From Zhengitettix transpicula (Eukaryota > Arthropoda > Insecta > Orthoptera > Tetrigidae): a stretch of 64,000 nt of DNA. The notes under the pieces are model-generated. The model had not been told where the DNA came from. It was given only the letters and a program-made list of their open reading frames with translations, and ran no database searches. The stretch's first letter is position 1. Each line of letters begins with the position of its first letter. Location: assembly GCA_037074705.1 (NCBI GenBank), contig CM073591.1, forward strand, positions 184,909,432 through 184,973,431. Direction: 5' to 3'. This document shows positions 55,744-64,000 of the stretch, piece by piece. The translations under genes and the position numbers were made by a program.

Positions 55744-56797
55744 GTGAGTGGGAGCTGCGAGGTGTCCCGTACCGTCTGGTGAACGTCAGGTGGCGGCCGC
55801 CCGGACCAACGAATAAGGCAGGTCTCGTCCGTGCCACGTGATGGACTTCCAGGAACATTTTCATGTGAATTAATGTGACTATTTTTCTTTGACTTTTTGT
55901 TTTGTTTTCTACTAAAAGCGCTTCCGTCGGGCCCTACCACCCAAGTCGTCCCAGAACACTGGGGAATGAACATCCCCTACCCGAGGAGTTCCGTTACAGT
56001 ATGCGTAAGAATGTAACACATTTGTAGAATTTTCATTGTAAATATTAGTTTCAATATTGAAATTCTTTGAAATATTTAGCGTATTTTATGAAAAGGGGAG
56101 AATAAATACCTATAAAGTATAGAAGAAATAACTATAAAGTTCTGAAAAGTGGTGCTGGAGACTAATTGTAAACTTAAAGTGGTCTGGTGTTGTAATAAAG
56201 GAAGAGGATATTAGAAAAGTAAATAAGGAGAAATCAGTCATGAATAGAGAAAGATATATTGGATCAGACACATCCTAAAGACTAATTGTTTCTGCGCGAT
56301 AAAATCGAAGGACACTTGTATAGAGTTTCAGGTCGTTGGAGAAGAAGAGAGACGACTTGAAGATAGAAAGAATAAGATGAAGGAAGAACCTCAGAAAAGT
56401 ACAGGGAATGGTGTAGAAGGAAATATACATGCAAGAAGAAAGAACACTTAAAACTAATAGTTTATAATGCAGACGATAAAAAATATTAAGATAATTGTGA
56501 CTTAAGATCAACAAAACCTTTGGGTTCAATTTTTGACCAACATCAGATGCTATTTTCCAAAATACATGGTACAAAAAGATGTTTTCCTTCCTTTCTGACT
56601 ATAGTGAACTGAAATCTCTGGTCATTGAACTACGAAGCTGTTATCGTGGGGAATGGCTAAGGAATCGGAAACATGATTCGTTCTCTACTAATCTTTTTAT
56701 AATCGCTAAAGGGGAGCGAGTTTTTAAAGACGTTACATAGTGAGATCGAGTACACTTAGCAGGCAAATGATCAAGAGAAACAAGAAAATTTATGTAG
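55744..56797. other. Unassigned stretch, no recognised gene
   Basis: A minus-strand frame of 97 codons overlaps the GC-rich patch (55680-55973) without a known domain. The rest is AT- and purine-rich. Confidence 0.35.
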
Positions 56798-57349
56798 AAT
56801 GAATTTTTTTTTTAGGGTAACAGGAAACATGAGGGTAATCCACATGGTGGCAACTCCCTTTAATAGCACAGGAAGGGATTTGAAAGGCGGGATGCGGAAG
56901 GGTAGAGGAAGGTAGCCAAGGGTTAACTAGGGCCCCCGGTCTATAGTTTAAGGATCCTACCCGGCATTCGCCTAAAAGCAATGCAGGGAAAACCCTATAA
57001 AAACCTGCATCATAGGTCGGGCATTGGGTACTTGTCCCACGCCCTTCCGATTGCAAGAGAATAGTTTTCTGTGGGGACGCAGCATTCCCTTCTCCGTACC
57101 TCGACCAGTTTAGGAGGCAGCTGGCCGACTGTTCCAGTGGGAACAGCGATCAACTCTTATCGTATGCCCATGGTCTGTGACCCCCAGAACATACACCTCT
57201 CAATACTGGCCGAGGTGCCTCGACTTGTGGGAACCTTAGTTCAAAAACGGAGAGTAAAAGACATCCCCAAAGGTAGCCCCTTCGTGTTTCTCCTGCAAGG
57301 TTCTGCCTACGAGAGAATAGCCCTCGCATACCCTTGCTCTGGAATGAAA
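56798..57349 (-). repeat. Family S SINE-like element, copy 11 (near full length)
   Basis: On the minus strand it runs from AGAGCAAGGGTATGCGAGGG at about 57340 to ACCCTAAAAAAAAA at about 56806, with all family landmarks. GAATGAA occurs on both outer sides (56798 and 57342), a possible 7-bp target duplication. Confidence 0.85.
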
Positions 57350-57930
57350 TTTAATGGTTAGTTTATAAAGGTAATTCGGTTGGAGATTAAACTAGTACTT
57401 TAAGAGGACATGATATTGGAAATGACAATAAATAGATAAAAGGAGCGGAAAATAGTCTGGTCGCTATCAAAAAAGTTCAGGTAATTCCTTGAAACCTAAC
57501 AGTTAATTACAAATTGCTCCAACCATGACATAAGAAAATTATTTTTTTAAAGAAAATTCTGAGCAGTATTAATTTTATTTAAATTGTAAATAATATTTTC
57601 TGATATGAAGATAAATAAATTATTAAACATTTACAATCACTGTTAAACTAATAAAATCTAAATAAACGCATATAATATATTACAAGGTTAATGTTCCATA
57701 AATTTCAGGTCATTTAAGACGCACAAATTGTGAATTAGGATATTAACTACATTTTCAATGTAGGCCAAGTTAAAGGAAGTTCGCATTTTAATACAAAGTT
57801 CTAAATGTGCCAAGAATTTATCTTCTGAAAGTTGATGTGAATAAAAATGTAACAGATATCGTTAATAAACAATTGCATGGTATTGGAAGGAAGCTTATAC
57901 GCTCAAGCCAAAGGCAAATGGTTAATCAAA
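57350..57930. other. AT-rich stretch, no recognised gene
   Basis: Nothing recognised. Confidence 0.4.
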
Positions 57931-58165
57931 GTATGTGGAATGAAAAATGTCGACCACACCGTGAATCGAATCCTGGACCTTCCGCTCACCAGACGGATGC
58001 TCTAACAAATTGAGCCAATCCCGTCGACTCCCGATCTGGTATGATATTTCTCCATCCCTCAGATCTCATGGGATTCACATCCAAGCACCTTCATAGCCTT
58101 ATCGCAGTTAGCGGAAAGTCCCGGGTTCAATTCCCGCGGTCCCGGTCGACATTTTTCAATCCATA
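57931..58165. repeat. Divergent pair of tRNA-like arms
   Basis: Left arm 57931-57989 and right arm about 58107-58165 are imperfect inverted repeats whose outer parts share TGAAAAATGTCGACC. On the minus strand 58025-57950 has a tRNA-like layout: TGGCTCAATTTGTTAGAGCA (A box), CCGTCTGGTGAGCGG, and GGATTCGATTC (B box). The right arm has GGGTTCAATTCCC on the plus strand but lacks the A box. The acceptor ends do not pair fully, so neither is a functional tRNA gene. Two tRNA-derived SINEs head to head, or one element with tRNA-like ends, would explain it. Confidence 0.6.
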
Positions 58166-58168
58166 CAC

Positions 58169-60591
58169 TATGATTAAACAATTTAAGGTCCAATTCTTAA
58201 ATTGCTTAGGAATAATTTAACATAATGAGTGACAAGGTAGGGCAACTATTATTGTGAACAGAAAATATACTTTATGAACCATTTCGGTTAGTTGAGAGCC
58301 CGTCCCAGAAATACGCATTATGGTTATGCAATGTAAATATTGCCACAACAAATAAAATTTCAATCGATTTCCGAGAGCGAACGTATAATCACTGAGAGTG
58401 CGCTATAATTAGTCGTTGGATACGTTGGCTACGGTGTTTTATTTTTACATGTTTTCCGTCGTATATTAATTAAAAATGTAGATATTCTTGATCAAGCAAT
58501 ACATTTTTTCTTGTTGATAATTAAAAATATTTGAGAAAAAAGATAACATAGTTAAAAGTAAATTTTACGCTTAATATAGAACCTAATAAAAATTTGGAAT
58601 CCTGATTTTCTATAAAAACAGAGATTTTTCCATGAAACCATTTTTATATTAATTTGAATAATTACTAATGATACGTTTAACCTTTCATGTCTTTAGTCAC
58701 CATATTTACGTTTATCTTAAAAAAATGAATATTGCAATAATTATTAATTTTTTAATAAAACTCTCTTTAGAGAGTCTCATATGTAATCATATATTTGTTT
58801 AGAGGTTTGGAAAATGCGTAATATTTATTTAAAGCATGCATAATAAACCATTACTATTATGTCAAACAGACATTATTCATCTGCATCGCATTTTTAATAT
58901 ACTTACACGTATCTAAATAATGAGATCATAATAATACAAGTTTATCCGTGACTTGCTTATATGGATTGACTACATCGATAATTATCGAAATATATACATA
59001 GAGCACGAAGCCATAATGTAAAATAAAAGGCGATATTTTATGCAGACAATAGCCTGTCCCGTGACGAAGCTAGGTGTCGCTCCCGATGTTGCATAACTTG
59101 TGCTTGGAATTTCCAACGGTGACGTTTCCTGCTTCAGGAACTCATAGTGGGCGGTTTAGAAGTACCAATGGTAATAGTTTATTCCGCATTCGTCTTATAA
59201 CATTTAATTCTATTTTTAACCGAGGATTACCTCTGCGCCCCAGAAATTCCTCTGCATCCCCTTTCAATTATTTCTCAGTATAACTTTTAACATTGTAAAA
59301 TGTCTGCAGACGTCACTTTTCTCGATTACCTTCAACTGAATGCATCACTTTCTTTACATCGTCTTTTTAAAGCACGGAAAAGCGTAAGTCACTCCTCAAA
59401 GCCCTCTTTCTGTGTGTTTGGGTCCAATCGGAGTTTTACGGTCCTCCCTTAAAATTCAATGTTATCACAATGGGGATGAGACGGAGTAATTCAACGGCTC
59501 TTTACCTTCACATGCATGCTTTTTGCCACCAACCTTGATCAATCGATCCTTAAGAACATATCGTCGACGCAAAACTAGTTACTCGTGTACGCATCATCAC
59601 TTCCGAATTCGGTACTTTCTCTTAATTTTGTTAATTCACGAGAAAAATGCGCACCAAGTTCATTGTTTGTCTTTCAGTTTCTATTATTTTGTTCCAAAAT
59701 TAACCGCGATATAGCCGTTACAATAAAGTGTCAGATCTTTTATCTCTGTCTTTAAATTCTTTAAAAAATTAAAAGTTTTTTTGTTTATAGGAAAAATATT
59801 TAATAACATACAAACACGACGATGCTCATCAGCAGTCTGAAAAACTGAAGCTGCGTTGACTCATCCTCACTTGTTTATATTAGCGACCTTTTTTGAAGTT
59901 GAACGGCACTGTTTGACTTGGCTTTACCAGTTAGTTCGTGCCAACGCCTACGTCCACACTATGCAGCAGTTTGTCAACTGACCTTGCCAATTGGCACAAG
60001 GCGGAATAGTTTGGATGCACCTATATATAGCACAAAGTTCTACGTCGATTTATCAATACCTAAAAATATTTTTCCATTCTTGCAGCGTTGTGAGGAGTTA
60101 TGTAATTTAAATAATTTTACCTTGGTAACTTATTACCTCGCTTCGGTTTTACGTCGATATTCATCAATATTATCACTAAAAACTATCTTACAGACAAAAT
60201 TAAAATAAGGGGTAAAAATTAATAAATTCAAACTTAATCAGCTTCGATTTTAACAGCAGCGCCATTTTAGACACAGAACCACATTTTTCTAAGAGATTAA
60301 TTTATGAAATGTTGCTTAAAAATCAATTTAATATTGTTAATATTAAGCAGGACACAGATGATATTAATACGTTGTATGATGTTTTATTTTAAGTCATTTG
60401 GCCCTTATGCAATTATTTTTGTTCTCACTTCTTTGTTCAATTTCCATCCTTAACTTATTCACGATCACAAAATGGCACCGCGTCGAAACGTCCAGCACGT
60501 TTAAATTGGAATTTATTAGTTTTTTGTTTCTCTATTTTAAGTTTGTCGTAAAATGATCGTTTTTAGTGTTAATTTTTAGTATACGTTATTT
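58169..60591. other. Unassigned 2.4-kb stretch, no recognised gene
   Basis: No domain, RNA or repeat of the families named here is seen. Frames of 63-96 codons at 59074-60208 have no known motif. Confidence 0.4.
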
Positions 60592-60770
60592 ACGTTTTTA
60601 TTAATAGTATTTTTAATTTATTATATTCATACATTAGTAAAATTTGTTTAAGTGAGGTTTTCAGAGTTTCTGTAAAATAAACGTTTTTATTAATAGTATT
60701 TTTAATTTATTATATTCATACATTTGAAAAATTTGTTTAAGCGAGGTTTTCAGAGTTTCTGTAAAATAAA
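60592..60770. repeat. Two-unit tandem repeat, 89-bp period
   Basis: Units 60592-60680 and 60681-60769 differ at only a few positions. Each starts ACGTTTTTATTAATAG and ends TCTGTAAAATAA. Sequence outside is unique. Confidence 0.9.
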
Positions 60771-62534
60771 CAATTGTTCTAATATCATTAGGATGTTAAA
60801 AATTTTGTGATTAACTCAACGCATTCTACTTACTTTTCACAAAAACCCTCTCCCTGAAATACGATTATAATTTAAAGGAAATAATTAATGTTTTTAATGT
60901 AATGACAAGAATGTTTCCATGACCTCTCCCGATTGCAAAAATATGTGAATGCTGCATTTATTGGTTCCTCGAATTTAATTAAATGTGATACGCAAATATT
61001 TTGCGTTCCAGGATATTTCGGCTACTACATTATTCGCGAATATTGAAAACTGTGGGACCGGAAAAAAAAATTATTATTATCTAAGAAAGCTTTCATTTTT
61101 CGATTTCTGTTATTTCAAGTCTGTAGTTGTTTAGTGCGGAATATAAACGTGAAGCGCCTGGGCGGTCGGCTGATCCGCGATACGCGTCGATGATCCGAGT
61201 GCGTTACTAAAGCAATCTGCGGTAGCCCAGGCGAAAGAAGTGTTAACAGTGGCTTTGTGACCTTCAATTACGTTCCGTCGCCCCGAATAAGGCGTAATTA
61301 TCGTGACACAGCTGCCTTGTACCTGTTGCTACAAGCTGCTACTTGTTGCATCTTTCGACAGATGGCAGTGCGTGAGTCTGCTCACTAACTTGTCGTAAAG
61401 GAGAGCTATTTGCAGGTCACAGTTACTCAGCTTCTGCGCTTACAACTTAAAACCACAATAGGCAGAATAATAAACAGCTGGTCACTTCCGTAGATAGTTA
61501 CGCCAGTTTTCATCATCATAACTGCAAAAGTGGCCGCAAACACAAGTTAGTTTTCATTTAATGTTACCTTTCTGCGCTTTGAATTGCTTTTGAAAAAGTA
61601 CAGTGCATCATGGATTCAAATATTTAAATATTCAAATACAAATAGTAATTGTTATAGTGAGGGACGCTGGGAATGAGTTTGGAAAGTTCTACATTTTTAT
61701 TGCATTTTTCAATTTTTCCACTGAATATACGAAATAATAATTGTAAAGAGCCTGCAAGGTTTGAATAAGATTGGTTTATTATTTCTTGAGATATAATCTT
61801 TTTAGTTACTTTCACTATTGGAATTTACGATTCAATGAAAATGCTCCACCCGCATTATATTTTACTGTACAACATTAAAATTAATTACATATGTAGTTTG
61901 AACCATTGTAAATACGTTTGTGTCGAGATATAGACCGTATCTTCAGTAATTTAAAAATTATTTTATAAACTAATGCTGTGAATTTTTTTTATCAAAATAC
62001 TATTTCTTTTCCTATTTTTTTGTTTATTAAGAGTATATTTTTGATAAAACCTAATATATTGCTACACAAATTTTTCTTAATCATAGGTGTAAATGTAATG
62101 TGCATGGAACATTTTGAACATGAAAAACTGAAGTTTTGAGTAAATTACAATTTTGTAAAATATTTGTTATAGTCATATTTTGATCTTACTTTGGACTTTA
62201 AAATGAACCAGATTCATAAAATACACCTTCTACCCTCCTCTTTACAGCTTCTATTTGCATTTTTATTGTTCTTTTTTGCTGCCTAGTCATTTTCCTTTGC
62301 TTTGTGCTGCTTCGTTGACTCATACACTCTAGGTGTATCACAAAGTTCACTTATAATTATGTATTTAGATAATTTTCTTCACCTCTGGACCTGTTCTTCA
62401 ACTTTAAGTAGCAGAGCATCTCATATTAAATTGTGACACAGCATTATACACACCAATGCCCAATCTCTACTTTGAAATAAAAATTTCTTTGGGACAGTTT
62501 TTCCAAATAGACAAGAGGTCACTTTCATTTGAAT
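60771..62534. other. Unassigned stretch, no recognised gene
   Basis: A GC-richer segment at about 61140-61560 stands out from AT-rich flanks but has no open frame or motif I can name. It could be regulatory DNA or an old repeat. Confidence 0.4.
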
Positions 62535-63840
62535 GTTCTTGTATATCAGAGACTTGCTATAAATGAGTTAATTGCTCGCTGTTCATGAGGGAAATTTCTC
62601 CTCGAGCAATACTTTTGTTATAGAAGCACCATGACTCAGACCACTTAGGGCATTTCTGATACAGGCTTGTCATCTGTTGACCTGTAATGGCAAAGGGTTG
62701 CATAAATGGCTGATTTCATTGCTACAACATCAAGTAGATTATTTTCAATCGCTTGTTGATAATAGTTAGAAAGTTTCTTTATTGTTTCCATTTTCAGGGT
62801 TCCACACCCTCTGTCACCAATATTGACTTCTTTGGTACTCTACTTGAAATTAAAAAGGCCAGTTATTCCTTTCAACAAATGGTTCACACATTCTTCGTTA
62901 TTTATAGTAACATCATTCCTATACACAGCCTCTTGATTCAGATGTTGGTGGGTCCTGGCATCTCCATCACTAAGCATTGTCACATATCTCATTTTACTTT
63001 CTTTCACAGATCCTGTCCACATATAATCTGAAGCAATCACTTACATTGACCCTGAGGTTCCATTACACTTCTGACAGAATTCACCACTATTTTCATGACA
63101 TTTTTGGAAAACTTCACACTCTGGTGAGTCTTGTTCCATCTCATTTGAGATGCTTGAGCAATAGTGACAGAATTTTGACAGGACTTCATAATCAATAAGT
63201 AAGCCTGTTAGTATGTCAATTACAAGACCCATCCCATATAGGTATGCCATGTACCATCATAAGAGACAGCTGTATCAATTACATTGTTACCTACTAGAGA
63301 TGAGTCAACATCCCTATCCTGGCCTAGCATTTCTTCTTTCAATAATTTAATTTCTGTAGCAAGTTCATTCTCATGATTAGTAAATGTTCTGGAATCTAAT
63401 GCATGCATGACTATAGACATACAATATTTTTGTAAATATCTATAACCCAGTCCCATGCTCAAGAATGGCCCTACTCCTTTTCTATGGACTTCAAATTGGG
63501 GCCTCTGAGTTTTATGATTAACTTTGGTTCTGGGACATGAATAAGTTTTCCCAGGACTGAGTCCACGGGATATGCATTCAACCTGTAATTTGACAGCAAA
63601 TCCTTCATTTGTATATGTAATGACAGATTGTCACATCAGGGGCATTTTAAATTTTTCAATAATTCAGTAAATGTATTACTGTGTACAATTACATAACTTT
63701 ATAATTGTGGTGTGATTGAGGAATTTAATAATTTCTTCTCAGACCTAGGAACAGATTAATTTCAGTAATTGCAACTTCTGTTTGAATGTTTTGATTTTCT
63801 AAAGCACAAGAGTTAATAATACTAAAAGTTACACTTTTAC
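62535..63840 (-). pseudogene. Mutator-like transposase-domain gene, broken
   Basis: On the minus strand several adjoining frames together spell one protein of the Mutator-like transposase-domain type found in many arthropods. Pieces in order: LKCP*CDNLSLH (63640 region, zinc-binding CPxC with a stop), GFAVKLQVEC (63600), CPRTKVNHKT and FEVHRKGVG (63500), and SYDGTW (63250), which holds the Asp of the catalytic site. Next come GLVIDILTG and DYEVLSKFCHYC (63200), CQKCNGTSGSM (63060), RYVTMLSDGDA (62980), ECVNHLLK, and CPKWSESWCFYNKS (62640). Lesions: TGA at 63631-63633, a shift with loss of about six residues after SYDGTW near 63245, TAA at 63041-63043, TAG at 62840-62842, and a shift near 62660. 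No inverted repeats were found. The family assignment is from memory of its motifs. Confidence 0.7.
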
Positions 63841-63907
63841 TTGGAAATTTTGATTAACATTTTATTTGTGCACTTTCCAGTCTTGAATTGCAGTTATATT
63901 TTTATTT

Positions 63908-64000
63908 TGGTAACAGGCTACTTGAGGGTAATCCACATGGTGGCAATACTAGCAAACGAAGGGATTTGAAAGGGGGGATGCGGAAGGATAGAGGAAGGTA
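63908..64000 (-). repeat. Family S SINE-like element, copy 12 (cut by window edge)
   Basis: TTTTGGTAACAGGCTACTTGAGG through GGATGCGGAAGGATAGAGG is the 3' end of a minus-strand copy that continues beyond the window. Part of the AACTCCCCTTTAATAG segment is altered. Confidence 0.8.

Noticed and set aside
57950..58025. Functional tRNA gene on the minus strand
   Set aside because: The acceptor stem pairs only partly and an inverted partner with the same 3' extension shows it is part of a repeat.

Overview
This is a stretch of animal nuclear DNA, most likely from an insect or other arthropod with a large, AT-rich, repeat-laden genome. I infer that from the repeat types: Penelope-like elements (PLEs), CR1/Jockey-group and RNase H-bearing LINEs, mariner, Mutator-like and tRNA-SINE remnants, and many (TA)n arrays. 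There are no operons or tightly packed ORFs. I found no host gene I can defend. The best host-exon candidate is a CpG-rich open block with splice-like borders at 55516-55743. Nearly everything recognisable is mobile DNA, most of it decayed.

Layout: 0-5.6 kb holds two interspersed repeat families, called here family C (GT-rich head, CCGGCGTTGC-like motifs) and family R (tail (ATAC)n then TTTTTTATTATATAGAT). At 3-13 kb, and again at 36.8-40.3 and 46.9-50.4 kb, lie LTR-like units with TGTA...TACA ends. They sit directly against (TA)n tracts. Several carry, just outside the LTR end, a box like TGGCACCACAACGTGGGGC that resembles a Ty3/Gypsy primer-binding site. At 13.3-15.3 kb are two LINE fragments in opposite orientation. 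From 15.9 kb onward copies of an oligo(A)-tailed SINE-like family of about 0.5 kb (family S) recur to the right edge; three have recognisable target-site duplications. At 20.4-26.2 kb are Penelope-like remnants, including a young element (23761-25603) with an 11-bp target duplication that landed inside an older PLE on the other strand. At 26.7-28.8 and 31.4-34.4 kb are LINE fragments, one split by two SINEs. At 38.6-39.8 kb is another LINE RT.

An 866-bp block is present twice (45073-45938 and 51297-52162) with one visible difference, much fresher than anything around it. At 55.3 kb is a mariner scrap, at 57.9 kb a pair of divergent tRNA-like arms, and at 62.5-63.8 kb a broken gene for a Mutator-like transposase domain.

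The genes do not work together as a pathway. What the window records is serial insertion: PLE into PLE, SINE into LINE, LTR units into microsatellites. The most unusual structures are the microsatellite-lodged LTR/PBS units with reiterated end modules, the SINE-like family with a conserved 5' hairpin, the near-identical 866-bp pair, and hammerhead-ribozyme-like folds in the PLE repeats. All similarities were judged by eye; boundaries without target duplications are approximate.
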